Positions 14,886-23,262 of a stretch of DNA of 64,000 nucleotides are shown piece after piece. The stretch's first letter is position 1, and each line of letters starts with the position of its first letter. The DNA is taken from the NCBI GenBank assembly GCA_014650415.1, contig BMUX01000010.1, positions 124,001 to 188,000 on the forward strand. Reading direction: 5' to 3'. The notes beneath the pieces are model-generated. The model did not search any database and was not told the origin of the DNA. It was given only the letters and a program-made list of their open reading frames with translations. The position numbers and the translations under genes were made by a program. Source of the DNA: Streptomyces spiroverticillatus. Lineage in GTDB: Bacteria; Actinomycetota; Actinomycetes; Streptomycetales; Streptomycetaceae.

Positions 14886-16150
14886 ACGGCCTGCTTCTCG
14901 TACCCCACCAGCCGCACGCACACCGCGAGCCCCTCGATGGCCTGCTCCAGCTCGGTCAGGCTCGGGTAGCTGGGGGCGATGCGGATGGTCGCGTCGCGCG
15001 GATCGTCGCCGTACGGGTGGGTGGCGCCCGCCGGGGTCAGCACGATCCCGGCCGCGGCGGCCTGCCGCACGACCTCCTTCGCGCACCCGTCCGGCACCTG
15101 GAGCGTGACGAAGTAACCGCCCTGGGGGGAGGTCCAGGTGGCGAGCCCGGTACCGCCGAGCTCGGCCTCCAGGATGCGGGCCACGGTCTCGAACTTCGGC
15201 TGGAGGACGGCGCGTTGGCGCTCCATGTGCGTGCGCACACCCGCCGCGTCACGCAGGAAGAGGACGTGCCGGAGCTGGTTGACCTTGTCCGGGCCGATGG
15301 AGCGCTTCTGGTTGTTGGCGAGCAGCCACTTGAGGTTCGCGGCGGACGCCCCGAAGAAGGCGACGCCCGCACCGGCCGCCGTGATCTTCGACGTCGACCC
15401 GAAGACGAACGCGCGGTCCGCGTTCCCCGCCCGCTCGCACGCGCCGAGCAGGTCGGCGATGGCGACGGGCTCGTCGGTGAGGTGGTGGGCGGCGTACGCG
15501 TTGTCCCAGAAGATCCGGAAATCGGGCGCGGCGGTCGTCATCGCCGCGAGCCGCTCGACCGTCTCGTCGCTGTAGCAGACCCCGTCCGGGTTGCTGTACT
15601 TCGGGACGCACCAGATGCCCTTGACCGCCGGGTCCTCGGCGACGAGCCGCTCCACGGCCTCCATGTCGGGCCCGCCCTCGGTCATCGGCACCGGAATCAT
15701 GTCGATCCCGAACCGCTCGCAGAGCGCGAAGTGCCGGTCGTACCCGGGCACGGGGCACAGGAACGCGATCCGCTCCTCGTCCACCCACCGCGTCTTCGCA
15801 CCCGGCAGGACGCTCAGCAGCGCGTGCACGATCGCGTCGTGCATCAGCTCCAGGCTGGAGTTCCCGAGGGCGAGGAGCTGCCCGGCCGGGACCTGGAGCA
15901 CCTCCGCGAAGATCTCCCGCAGCTCGGGCAGCCCCTGGAGACCGCCGTAGTTGCGTACGTCCGTGCCGTCGGCGGCGGTGTGCCGCCCGCCCGGCAGGCT
16001 GAACAGGTCCTCGGAGAGGTCGAGCTGCTCGGGCGAGGGCTTGCCCCGGGTCAGGTCGAGGGAGAGGCCGCGCCCCGCCAGCTCCCGGTAGTCCTGGCGG
16101 GCCTGGTCCAGAAGTCCGGTGAGGTTGTCGGGGCTGATCTCGGTGGTCAT
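14882..16150 (-). CDS. Aspartate aminotransferase, class Ic (PLP-dependent)
   Basis: This 422-residue fold-type I enzyme is cytoplasmic. LTRGKPSPEQLDLSEDLF near the start, NYGGLQGLPELREIF, the substrate/PLP segment IFWDNAYAAHHL and the PLP lysine in FGSTSKITAAGAGVAFFG match the subgroup Ic aspartate/alanine transaminases common in Actinobacteria (AspB-like). It should exchange amino groups between aspartate and 2-oxoglutarate. It starts at ATG 16150; a TATAG -10 element lies at about 16241-16247 on the minus strand. Transcription converges on the lipoprotein gene with overlapping stop codons. Confidence 0.88.
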   Translation of the reverse strand: MTTEISPDNLTGLLDQARQDYRELAGRGLSLDLTRGKPSPEQLDLSEDLFSLPGGRHTAADGTDVRNYGGLQGLPELREIFAEVLQVPAGQLLALGNSSLELMHDAIVHALLSVLPGAKTRWVDEERIAFLCPVPGYDRHFALCERFGIDMIPVPMTEGGPDMEAVERLVAEDPAVKGIWCVPKYSNPDGVCYSDETVERLAAMTTAAPDFRIFWDNAYAAHHLTDEPVAIADLLGACERAGNADRAFVFGSTSKITAAGAGVAFFGASAANLKWLLANNQKRSIGPDKVNQLRHVLFLRDAAGVRTHMERQRAVLQPKFETVARILEAELGGTGLATWTSPQGGYFVTLQVPDGCAKEVVRQAAAAGIVLTPAGATHPYGDDPRDATIRIAPSYPSLTELEQAIEGLAVCVRLVGYEKQAV

Positions 16151-16378
16151 GGCGGCGCTGGTTTCCTCTCGGGCGGTGCGTGGCTGCGGTGCGGTGCGCG
16201 CTGCGGCGCATGTGGTGCGGTGCGTGCTGCGGTGCCGACGCTATACCGGAGCGCGCGGCGTACGAGCACGGGATGCCGGGCCCCTGCCCCGCCCCGGCAG
16301 GGGGAAACCCGGGCGGGGCAGGTCGGGGGAGGGGCGCGGACCTTCGGCGGGCGCCGTGTGCGAGTGCTGTGCGAGTGC

Positions 16379-16419
16379 CGTACGGTCCGGGCTCAGACTG
16401 TCGTACGGTCCGGGCTCAG
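16379..16419. repeat. 18-bp direct repeat overlapping the stop of the MDR gene
   Basis: CGTACGGTCCGGGCTCAG occurs at 16379-16396 and again at 16402-16419 (period 23). The second copy contains the MDR stop codon (16416-16418). It is preceded by two copies of TGTGCGAGTGC (about 16358-16379). The rest of the 265-bp intergenic region 16151-16415 holds a GTGCGGTGCG-rich repeat near 16190-16233 and a GC hairpin near 16290-16320, but no gene. Confidence 0.85.
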
Positions 16420-17348
16420 GCGGTGCGGCCGGGCACCAGCACCACCTTGCCGAGGTTGCGGCGCTGCTCGACGAGGGCATGGGCGCGGGCGGCCTCGGCG
16501 AGGGGGATCTCCTCGTGCACGACGGTGCGCAGGTCGCCCGCACCCCAGGACTCCCAGAGCTCGCGGATCCAGCGGGCGTACGTCTCGGGCCGCCCGGCGG
16601 CGACGGCCCGCATCTGAAACCCCGTCAAGGTTGCTCCCCGCAGGAGCAGTTCATACGCCTCGACGGTCCCGCTCCCGGAGCTGTACGCCACGAGCCGGCC
16701 GCCCATGGCGAGCGCCCGGACGCACGGCCCGAGCAACTCGCCGCCGACACCGTCGAGAATCACGTCGTACGAGCCGCCCTTCTCCCGCAACTCCTCGTAC
16801 GTCACGACCTCGTCGGCCCCCAACTCCCTCACGAAATCGGCCTTCCCGGCACTCCCGACGGCGGCGACGACCCGCCCCGCGCCGCCCGCCCGGGCGAGCT
16901 GGAGGGCGAGCGTGCCGACACCGCTGGCGGCGGCGGTGACGAGGACGGACTCCCCGCGCAGGACGCGCCCGGCTTCGAACGCGCCGCATGCGACGGTTCC
17001 GCTCCGTACGAGTGCGACGGCGTCGACGGCGCTGGCGCGCTCCGGTATGGGCGAGGCCATGTCGCCCCGCAGCACGGCGAATTCGGCGTACGCATCGCTG
17101 AAACACAGCCCGGTGACACGCGCGCCGAGCTCGACCCCCTCGACGCCGGCCCCGACCCCGACGACCTCCCCGGCGACTTCCCCGCCGAGCACGACCGGCA
17201 CCGGGCTCTCCCGGACCTTGCGCACGCTGGGCAGGGTCACGCCGACGGCTTCGGCGCGGACCAGGATCTCGCCGGGCCCGGGCTGGGGAACGGCGGCCTC
17301 TTCGGGGAGGAGGGCGGTGGGGTCGACGTGGTGATGGATGCGCAGCAA
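16416..17348 (-). CDS. Zinc-independent MDR oxidoreductase
   Basis: This 310-residue protein has a GroES-like N-terminal domain (GEILVRAEAVGVTLPSVRKV, VLGGEVAGEVVGVGAG) and a nucleotide site VLVTAAASGVGTLALQLA. No zinc-ligand cluster is present, which places it in the quinone oxidoreductase branch. The start appears to be TTG 17348, with GGAGG 9 nt upstream. It is divergent from a MarR gene, and two identical-pattern palindromes lie between them. Such a pair typically forms a regulator with its target enzyme for quinone or electrophile stress; the inducer is unknown. Confidence 0.82.
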   Translation of the reverse strand: MLRIHHHVDPTALLPEEAAVPQPGPGEILVRAEAVGVTLPSVRKVRESPVPVVLGGEVAGEVVGVGAGVEGVELGARVTGLCFSDAYAEFAVLRGDMASPIPERASAVDAVALVRSGTVACGAFEAGRVLRGESVLVTAAASGVGTLALQLARAGGAGRVVAAVGSAGKADFVRELGADEVVTYEELREKGGSYDVILDGVGGELLGPCVRALAMGGRLVAYSSGSGTVEAYELLLRGATLTGFQMRAVAAGRPETYARWIRELWESWGAGDLRTVVHEEIPLAEAARAHALVEQRRNLGKVVLVPGRTA

Positions 17349-17395
17349 GGTGCGATGCCTCCGGCCGGTCAGGGATCAGGTGTCAGGAGGGAATT

Positions 17396-17412
17396 CGTTG
17401 GGCTGCCCAACG
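17396..17412. promoter_or_regulatory. MarR operator, site 1
   Basis: CGTTGGG-CTG-CCCAACG is a near-perfect palindrome between the MDR gene and the marR gene. It is paralleled by a second copy 30 bp away (centre to centre), which puts both on one DNA face. Confidence 0.72.
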
Positions 17413-17425
17413 ATATGCGCTCTTC

Positions 17426-17442
17426 CGTTGGGATGTCCAACG
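17426..17442. promoter_or_regulatory. MarR operator, site 2
   Basis: CGTTGGGATGTCCAACG shares the arms CGTTGG/CCAACG with site 1 and overlaps the expected -35 region of the leaderless marR promoter (TAGGCT at 17459-17464). Autorepression is therefore likely. Confidence 0.72.
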
Positions 17443-17470
17443 ATTGCGCGAATCCGGCTAGGCTCCTCCC

Positions 17471-17923
17471 ATGACTCAGCCCGGGCTGCCGCCCCTCCAG
17501 CACATCCAGTCCCTGCCGAGCTGGCTCGTGGGCCGCGTGGCGGCGAAGGGGCGCGGCCTGGTGGCGGAGGCGCTCGCCGAGGAGGGCCTGAAGCTGATGC
17601 AGCACGCGGTGCTGGCGGCGACGGCGGAGTACGGCCCGGTGGCCCAGGCAGAGCTGGGCCGCAGGCTGGAGGTGGACCCGAAGGACATGGTGATGCTCCT
17701 GAACCACCTCCAGGGGATGGGTTTGGTGACACGGTCCCCGGACCCGTCGGACCGCCGGAAGAACGCGGTGACGGTGACGGCCGAGGGCCTGGAGGTGCTG
17801 GCCCGGTGTGCGGTGCTGGCGGAGAGGGCGAACGAGGAGTTGCTGGGAGTGCTGGGGGAGGAGGAGAAGGCGCAACTGATGAGGCTGCTGGGGAGGGTGT
17901 ACGGCCCGGGGGCGGCCGGGTAG
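17471..17923 (+). CDS. MarR-family transcriptional regulator
   Basis: This 150-residue winged-helix protein has helices about residues 37-75 (VLAATAEYGPVAQAELGRRLEVDPKDMVMLLNHLQGMGLV) and the wing with the typical DPSDRRKNAVTVT motif, followed by a C-terminal dimerisation helix. It most likely represses itself and the divergent MDR gene through the two CGTTGGG palindromes. TAGGCT ends 6 nt before the ATG and no Shine-Dalgarno is present, so translation is probably leaderless. The inducing ligand is unknown. Confidence 0.88.
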   Translation: MTQPGLPPLQHIQSLPSWLVGRVAAKGRGLVAEALAEEGLKLMQHAVLAATAEYGPVAQAELGRRLEVDPKDMVMLLNHLQGMGLVTRSPDPSDRRKNAVTVTAEGLEVLARCAVLAERANEELLGVLGEEEKAQLMRLLGRVYGPGAAG

Positions 17924-18027
17924 GGGTAACCCCCGGTCGCGGACGGGTGGTCGCCGGATGGTGACCGTGCCCCCGGTCGGGCGAGCCTTGAGGTCCGGGC
18001 AGTGGCCGAGGAGTGAGAGGTCCAGCA

Positions 18028-19452
18028 ATGTTCAGGAGCACGGGGCGACGACGCGCAGCAGCAGCCGCAGTGGTGCTGGCGGTGGTGTCCACGGGAGCGT
18101 TCGCAGGGGCCTCGGCCCAGGAGAAGCAGCCGGAAGTCCGCACCACCCTCGAAGGGGTCTGGCGCAGCGACGGGTATGCGCAGTATGTGACGGTACGTCA
18201 AGGAGAGCTCCTTACCTATGAGTTCAGCGCGGCCGGCTGCCACCCCAGCGGCCTCTCCCTCACCGCCGACAAGGCCCCTCCCTCCACCGGCACCCCCTTC
18301 CGCGACGCCGCCGGGGCCCGTGGCCTCACCCTGCGTGCCACCGGCAAGGACCGCGCCCGTCTCGCCCCCGCGGGGTCCGTCGGTGAGCGGAGTCTGGAGC
18401 GGGTCCGTGCCCTTCCCGCCGACTGCACCCGCACGCCCGCCACCGACCCCGTGCACACCTTCGACGTGTTCTGGTCGGCCCTGCGCGAGAACTACCCCTT
18501 CTTCGCCGCGAAGGGCGTCGACTGGGACGCGGTGCGGGCCAAGTACCGCCCCCAGGTCACCAAGAACACCTCCGACGACCGGCTCTTCCAGATCCTCGGC
18601 GCGATGATCGAGCCCCTGCACGACATGCACACCCAGCTCCGCGACCTCCCGAACGAGCGCGGCACCCTGAACATGCGTCCGGGCACCCCCTACCCCGCCG
18701 ACGTCCCGAAGTTCCTCGCCCGTGTGGAGGCGGCTTCCAAGCCACAACTCCCGGCGAAGGTGCAGGAGTTCGCGGGCGGTCAGATCCAGTACGCCGACCT
18801 CTCCACCCCCGGCATCGGCTACCTCCGCATCACCTCCTTCGCCGGGTACGCCAAGGGCCGCGACGCCGACGCGGACGCCGCCGTGCTGGACCGGGCGCTG
18901 GCGGAGATCTTCACCGCCGAGCGGGTGCGCGGGATGCGCGGTCTCGTCGTGGACCTCCGGGTCAACGGCGGCGGCTCCGACGCCCTCGGCATCAAGATCG
19001 CCCAGCGCCTCACGGACCGTACGTACACCGCGTACACGAAGGTCGCCCGCAACGACCCGGACAACGCGGCCAGTTGGACCGCGCCGCAGCCCATCCGGGT
19101 CCGCCCGGCGAAGGGTCCCCGCTTCACCGGTCCGGTCGCCCTGCTCGGCGGGCCGCTCACCATCAGCGCGGGCGAGTCCTTCGCCCAGTCCCTGCTGCCC
19201 CGCAGCCCCGCCCCGATCCGGATCGGGGAGCCCACCCAGGGCGTCTTCTCCGACACGATGGAGTGGCATCTGCCCAACGGGTGGGTGCTGACGGTCCCCA
19301 ACGAGAAGTTCCTCACCGCGCGCGGCACCACCTACGACGGCGCCGGAATCCCGCCGACCCACCCCGAACCCGTGTACGCCGAGGCCGACTTGACGAACCA
19401 CCGCGACCCCGGTCTGAAGCGCGCGGTGCGGGAGCTCGACCGGATTCGGTAG
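18028..19452 (+). CDS. Secreted S41-family peptidase
   Basis: This 474-residue protein has a signal peptide ending AGASAQ near residue 31. An N-terminal beta-rich domain (GVWRSDGYAQYVTVRQGELLTYEF) is followed by a tricorn-type C1 helical region (FDVFWSALRENYPFFAAKGVDW) and the S41 core (IGYLRITSFAGYA, GLVVDLRVNGGGS). The catalytic serine is expected in LTISAGESFAQSL. No PDZ domain is evident. It should act outside the membrane as a carboxyl-terminal-processing or tricorn-like protease. ATG 18028 with GAGAGG 8 nt upstream is preferred to a GTG at 18013. Confidence 0.85.
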   Translation: MFRSTGRRRAAAAAVVLAVVSTGAFAGASAQEKQPEVRTTLEGVWRSDGYAQYVTVRQGELLTYEFSAAGCHPSGLSLTADKAPPSTGTPFRDAAGARGLTLRATGKDRARLAPAGSVGERSLERVRALPADCTRTPATDPVHTFDVFWSALRENYPFFAAKGVDWDAVRAKYRPQVTKNTSDDRLFQILGAMIEPLHDMHTQLRDLPNERGTLNMRPGTPYPADVPKFLARVEAASKPQLPAKVQEFAGGQIQYADLSTPGIGYLRITSFAGYAKGRDADADAAVLDRALAEIFTAERVRGMRGLVVDLRVNGGGSDALGIKIAQRLTDRTYTAYTKVARNDPDNAASWTAPQPIRVRPAKGPRFTGPVALLGGPLTISAGESFAQSLLPRSPAPIRIGEPTQGVFSDTMEWHLPNGWVLTVPNEKFLTARGTTYDGAGIPPTHPEPVYAEADLTNHRDPGLKRAVRELDRIR

Positions 19453-19477
19453 GCGCCAGGGCTCCTATCCTGGCGGC

Positions 19478-19898
19478 GTGGCCCCCTCTCGCCCCGCCTC
19501 GCCGCCCTCGTCGGCGCGCTGCCCCTGGAACCCTGCTGGAGATCGGGTGCGGTCCGGGGGCGGCCGCGCGGGCGGTCGCCGCACGGCTCACCACCGGCCA
19601 CGTCCTGGCCACGGACCGGTCCGCCGCCGCCGTCGACCTGGCGCGGTCGGGTTCGGCGGCGGAGCTCGCCTCCGGCCGGATGGGCGTCCGGCACGTCGCG
19701 GGCGAGGACTTCGTCCTCGGTCCCGGCGAGGAACCGTACGACCTCGTCTTCGCGTTCCGCGTCGGCGCGCTCGACGGCCGTCACCCGGAACTGGGCCGCA
19801 GGGTGCTGGAGCGCCTCGTCCGGGCGACGGCGCCGACCGCCCGGCTCTTCGTCGACGGGGGTGCGCCACTGCGTGAACTCCCGCTGCGCCAGGGGTAG
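19478..19898 (+). pseudogene. Frameshifted SAM-dependent methyltransferase
   Basis: The C-terminal 120 residues read cleanly (TLLEIGCGPGAAARAVAARL, TDRSAAAVDLARSG, YDLVFAFRVGALDGRHPELG, RLFVDGGAPLRE) but have no start codon in that frame. GTG 19478, preceded by TATCCT, opens a different frame. The expected opening LSPRLAALVGALPLEP is visible in a third frame. At least two small indels, one in a C run at about 19481-19485 and one near 19530-19540, therefore separate start, N-terminus and motif I. The ancestral product was a small class I methyltransferase. A sequencing error cannot be excluded. Confidence 0.75.
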
Positions 19899-19899
19899 T

Positions 19900-20844
19900 T
19901 CACGACAGCAGTGCCGGGGCCAGCTCCCGCCATTCGCGGTCCGGCAGGGCGGTGGGATCGGCGGTCAGCACTTGCAGGCAGACGTGGTCGGCCCCCGCGT
20001 CCAGGTGCTCCCGCACGCGGCGGCGGATCGCCTCCTCGTCCCCGTACGCGACGATCGCGTCCACCAGCCGACGGCTCGGGCCGCCGACGACGTCCGCGTC
20101 GCCGAAGCCCAGCCGGCGGACGTTCGCCTGCTGGTGCGGGGCGGCCGCCACGTACATCGCGACGTGCGCCGTCGCCACCTCGCGGGCGCGGGCGAGGTCG
20201 GTGTCGAGGACGACGGCCTGCTCGACCCCGAGGAAGGCGTCGGGGCCCAGGGTCTTGCGCGCCAATGCGGTGTGTTCGACGGGGACGAAGTACGGGTGCG
20301 CGCCCCAGGTGCGTTCGGCGGCCAGCGCCAGCATCTTCGGGCCGAGCGCGGCCAGGACGCGGCGCGGTGCCGGGTCCGGCTGCGGGCCGTGGGCGGGTAC
20401 GGCGTCCATGGAGTCCAGGTAGGCGCGCATGGTGGACACCGCCCGGCCCAGGTTCCGTACCGGATAGCCGTCCACCTCGGACACGGTCTCGGTGACGCGG
20501 TGTCCGCCCAGGCCCAGCAGATAGCGCCCCGGGAACGCCTCGCCGAGCGTGCGCGTCGCGGTGGCGGTGGCGATCGGGTCGCGGAAGGCGATGTTGGCGA
20601 TGCCCGAGGCGACGACGAGGCGGCGGGTCGCCGACAGGAGCAGCCAGGCCTGGCCGACCGTGTCGCGGCCGAACGCCTCTCCGTACCAGAGGGCTCCGTA
20701 TCCCAACTCCTCTATCTCGGCGGCGGATTCGCGGACGCGGGTGGCGGGTTGGCCCTCGAAGGCGAAGGTCCAGAGGCCGATGGGGCCGAGGGTGGGGGTG
20801 GTGGGGCCGAGGGTGGGGGTGGTGGGGGTGGTGCCGTTGGGCAT
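19900..20844 (-). CDS. LLM-class (F420-dependent type) oxidoreductase
   Basis: This 314-residue TIM-barrel protein has IGLWTFAFEGQPATRVRESAAEIEELGYGALWYGEAFGRD, GIANIAFRDPIATATATRTLGEAFPGRYLLGLGGH and a C-terminal DHVCLQVL. These fit the actinobacterial LLM subfamily that uses F420 or flavin. The substrate is unknown. The first 22 residues contain a duplicated TPTLGP segment from a local DNA repeat (about 20780-20835). It is divergent from a TetR gene with two palindromic sites between them, so the TetR protein probably controls it. Its stop lies 1 nt beyond that of the convergent methyltransferase remnant. Confidence 0.85.
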   Translation of the reverse strand: MPNGTTPTTPTLGPTTPTLGPIGLWTFAFEGQPATRVRESAAEIEELGYGALWYGEAFGRDTVGQAWLLLSATRRLVVASGIANIAFRDPIATATATRTLGEAFPGRYLLGLGGHRVTETVSEVDGYPVRNLGRAVSTMRAYLDSMDAVPAHGPQPDPAPRRVLAALGPKMLALAAERTWGAHPYFVPVEHTALARKTLGPDAFLGVEQAVVLDTDLARAREVATAHVAMYVAAAPHQQANVRRLGFGDADVVGGPSRRLVDAIVAYGDEEAIRRRVREHLDAGADHVCLQVLTADPTALPDREWRELAPALLS

Positions 20845-20884
20845 GGGTGGGTCCTTCGGTCGGTTCTCGGTTCACGGTCCGTAC

Positions 20885-20899
20885 CGGAGAGGTTCTCCG
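20885..20899. promoter_or_regulatory. TetR operator, site 1
   Basis: CGGAGA-GGT-TCTCCG has perfect 6-bp arms. The same 15-mer recurs in inverted orientation at 20919-20933, 34 bp away, in the divergent LLM/TetR promoter region. Confidence 0.75.
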
Positions 20900-20918
20900 T
20901 TTGGTGAGCGGTACGATA

Positions 20919-20933
20919 CGGAGAACCTCTCCG
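20919..20933. promoter_or_regulatory. TetR operator, site 2
   Basis: CGGAGA-ACC-TCTCCG is the exact reverse complement of site 1. It lies 28 bp upstream of the tetR ATG. Confidence 0.75.
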
Positions 20934-20960
20934 CTTGGCTACCGAAAGGACGCAACACCG

Positions 20961-21566
20961 ATGACGACCGCACCCGGTGGCGGTGCTCCGCCGCCACGCC
21001 GTACGGACGCGCGCCTGAACCGGGACCGGTTGGTGGCGGCGGCGCGCGAGGTGTTCGCGGCGTCGGGGCCCGGGGCCTCGCTCAACGAGATCGCCCGGCG
21101 GGCGGGGGTCGGCCCCGGGACCCTCTACCGCCACTTCCCGAACCGGCAGGTGCTGCTGGCGGCGGTCCTCACGGACCGGGTCGAGGCGCTGTGCGCGCGG
21201 GCGGGGGAGCTGCTGGCGGAGGAGTCGCTCTCGGCGGACGAGGTGCTGGCGCGGTGGGCGGAGGCGTTTCTGGCCCATGCGCGGGATCAACAGGGCGTGG
21301 GCAGTGCGCTGTTGACGGACGCGTCGTACGACCTGGGGGTCGACTGCCATCGGGTCATCGTGGATGCGGCGGCGAGTGTGCTGGCGCATGCGCAGGAGCA
21401 CGGAACTGCCCGCTGCGACCTGGCGGCCGCGGATCTGGTCCAACTGGTGACGGGGGTGGCGCTGGCGACGGTGCATGCGGGGGATGCCGGGCAGGCGGGC
21501 CGGCTGCTCTCCTTGACCTTGGACGCGGTCCATGCGGCCCCCCGCAAGGGCCGCGCCCTGGCGTGA
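20961..21566 (+). CDS. TetR/AcrR-family regulator
   Basis: This 201-residue protein has an N-terminal HTH (residues about 20-65: LVAAAREVFAASGPGASLNEIARRAGVGPGTLYRHFPNRQVLLAAV) and an all-helical ligand domain. The HTH matches TetR_N closely. GAAAGGA precedes ATG 20961. It should bind the paired CGGAGAGGTTCTCCG sites and repress itself and the divergent LLM oxidoreductase; the ligand is unknown. A 14-bp perfect hairpin 25 nt downstream ends the transcript. Confidence 0.9.
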   Translation: MTTAPGGGAPPPRRTDARLNRDRLVAAAREVFAASGPGASLNEIARRAGVGPGTLYRHFPNRQVLLAAVLTDRVEALCARAGELLAEESLSADEVLARWAEAFLAHARDQQGVGSALLTDASYDLGVDCHRVIVDAAASVLAHAQEHGTARCDLAAADLVQLVTGVALATVHAGDAGQAGRLLSLTLDAVHAAPRKGRALA

Positions 21567-21590
21567 CCTCCGCCGGACGTACGTGCCCTT

Positions 21591-21624
21591 CCCGTGCCGG
21601 TCCGGCCCGGCGGACCGGCACGGG
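21591..21624. terminator. Perfect 14-bp hairpin
   Basis: CCCGTGCCGGTCCG (21591-21604) pairs with CGGACCGGCACGGG (21611-21624) around a 6-nt loop, between the tetR gene and the convergent rifampicin monooxygenase gene. Confidence 0.85.
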
Positions 21625-21743
21625 CCCGGAGGGGAGGGGCCGCGCCCCCGGTGGGGCGCGGACGAAGCGCGTTCGGCAGGGGCAGGGCGTGTCCGTGCGG
21701 TGGTGGCCGCACGGACGGAACAGTCCCGCCCCGGAAGGGGCGG

Positions 21744-23189
21744 TCAGCCGGTCGGGGTGCCGAACCAGTGGTGGAGGGCCGCGTCCAGGGACTCCTGTGC
21801 GTCACCCGTCCACACGACATGCCCATCGGGCCGGATCAGCGCCGCCGGGACCGGAAGCTCCTCCGCCGGGTCCGGCACGTGGTCGACCCGGTCCGACCAC
21901 CCGTTCACCGAGAGCTGCCCCGTGCGGTCCAGCAGCAGCGCCCGCCCCGTGTGCATCCGCTCGTACAGCCGGCCCTGCTTCAGCTCCAGGTCCCGGAGGC
22001 GGCGGCCCAGCAGGTCGTGGCCCTCGCCGAAGTCGTAGCGGATGTCGACCGCGGTGATCATGCCGGTGATGTAGCGGTTGACCTCCTCGAAGTCCATGAG
22101 GCGGGAGAAGATCTCGCGGAGGGCCGTCGCCCCCGGGTCCGCGCCCAGGAGGGTGATCTGCGCGCGGGTGTTGTCGAGCACGCGCGCGCCCACCGGGTGA
22201 CGCTCCGTGTGGTACGTGTCCAACAGCCCTTCCGGCGCCCACCCGTTGACCGCCGCCGCCAGCTTCCAGCCCAGGTTGAACGCGTCCTGCACCCCCAGGT
22301 TCAGGCCCTGTCCGCCGGTCGGCGGGTGGATGTGGGCCGCGTCGCCCACCAGGAACACCCGGCCCGCCCGGTAGCGCTCGGCCTGCCGGGTCGCGTCGCC
22401 GAACCGCGACAGCCAGCGCGGCGAGTGCACCCCGAAGTCGGTGCCCGCGAACGCCCGCAGCTGCTTCTTGAAGTCGTCCAGGGTCGGCTCCGTGGTCCGG
22501 TCCTCGGACACCCCGTCGGCCGGGACGACGACCCGGCACAGACCGTTCGTGCCGGGCTGGACGCCGAAGCGGAGCTGCGTCTTGTGGACCTCCGCCGTGG
22601 CCGCGGCGATCGTCTCCGCGTCCGCCGTGACCTCCATCTCGCCGAGCAGCGTCTCCACGGTGGCGGCCGTGCCGGGGAAGCCGATTCCGGCCAGCTTGCG
22701 CACCGTGCTGCGGCCGCCGTCGGCCCCGACGAGGTAGCGCGAGCGCAGCCGCGTACCGTCGGCGAGTTCGACGTCGACGCCGTCCTCGTCCTGGCTCAGG
22801 CCGACGACCGTGCTGCCGCGTCTCATATCGGCGCCGAGGGCGAGGGCGCGCTCGTTCAGGATCCGCTCGGTGTTCGGCTGCGGACTGGCCACGCCGAACG
22901 GGTGTGCCGTGTCCATGCCCTCCGGCCACGGCTTGGCGATGCCGCCGAACAGGCCGCCAGCCTGGAACTTCTCGTTCTCCGCGAGGAAGGTGTCCAACAG
23001 GCCCCGCTGGGCCATCACTTCGACGCTGCGCGCGTGCAGGCCCTGCCCGCGCGACTGCAGGGTCTGCTCGGCCAGCCGCTCCAGCACGACCACCCGCACG
23101 TCGTGCAGGCGGAGTTCGGCGGCGAGCATCAGTCCGGTCGGACCTCCGCCGGTGATGATGACGTCGATCGTGTGGCTCACTTCGCTCAC
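21744..23189 (-). CDS. rox: Rifampicin monooxygenase-like FAD-dependent hydroxylase
   Basis: This 481-residue class A flavoprotein carries GGGPTGLMLAAELRLHDVRVVVLE for FAD, the middle motif LVGADGGRSTVRKL and the GD motif GRVFLVGDAAHIHPPTGGQGLNLGVQDAFNLGWKL. The block QLRAFAGTDFGVHSPRWLSRFGDATRQAERYR and the tail GLLDTYHTERHPVGARVLDNTRAQI closely resemble streptomycete Rox, which hydroxylates and linearises rifamycins using NADPH and O2 (recognised from memory, not by search). It starts at GTG 23189. A tetR gene lies 73 bp upstream on the same strand. No rifamycin-associated element is evident; an inverted repeat lies in the gap. Confidence 0.85.
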   Translation of the reverse strand: MSEVSHTIDVIITGGGPTGLMLAAELRLHDVRVVVLERLAEQTLQSRGQGLHARSVEVMAQRGLLDTFLAENEKFQAGGLFGGIAKPWPEGMDTAHPFGVASPQPNTERILNERALALGADMRRGSTVVGLSQDEDGVDVELADGTRLRSRYLVGADGGRSTVRKLAGIGFPGTAATVETLLGEMEVTADAETIAAATAEVHKTQLRFGVQPGTNGLCRVVVPADGVSEDRTTEPTLDDFKKQLRAFAGTDFGVHSPRWLSRFGDATRQAERYRAGRVFLVGDAAHIHPPTGGQGLNLGVQDAFNLGWKLAAAVNGWAPEGLLDTYHTERHPVGARVLDNTRAQITLLGADPGATALREIFSRLMDFEEVNRYITGMITAVDIRYDFGEGHDLLGRRLRDLELKQGRLYERMHTGRALLLDRTGQLSVNGWSDRVDHVPDPAEELPVPAALIRPDGHVVWTGDAQESLDAALHHWFGTPTG

Positions 23190-23217
23190 AGAATCCTCAA
23201 CTCTCCCTGGATCACGT

Positions 23218-23236
23218 GTTCATGGATCAGGTGAAC
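23218..23236. promoter_or_regulatory. Inverted repeat upstream of rox
   Basis: GTTCA (23218-23222) and TGAAC (23232-23236) flank TGGATCAGG in the 73-bp tetR-rox gap. It is a candidate operator for the adjacent TetR protein. Confidence 0.5.
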
Positions 23237-23262
23237 GATTCTGCGCCAAGATTGCTTCCCGG

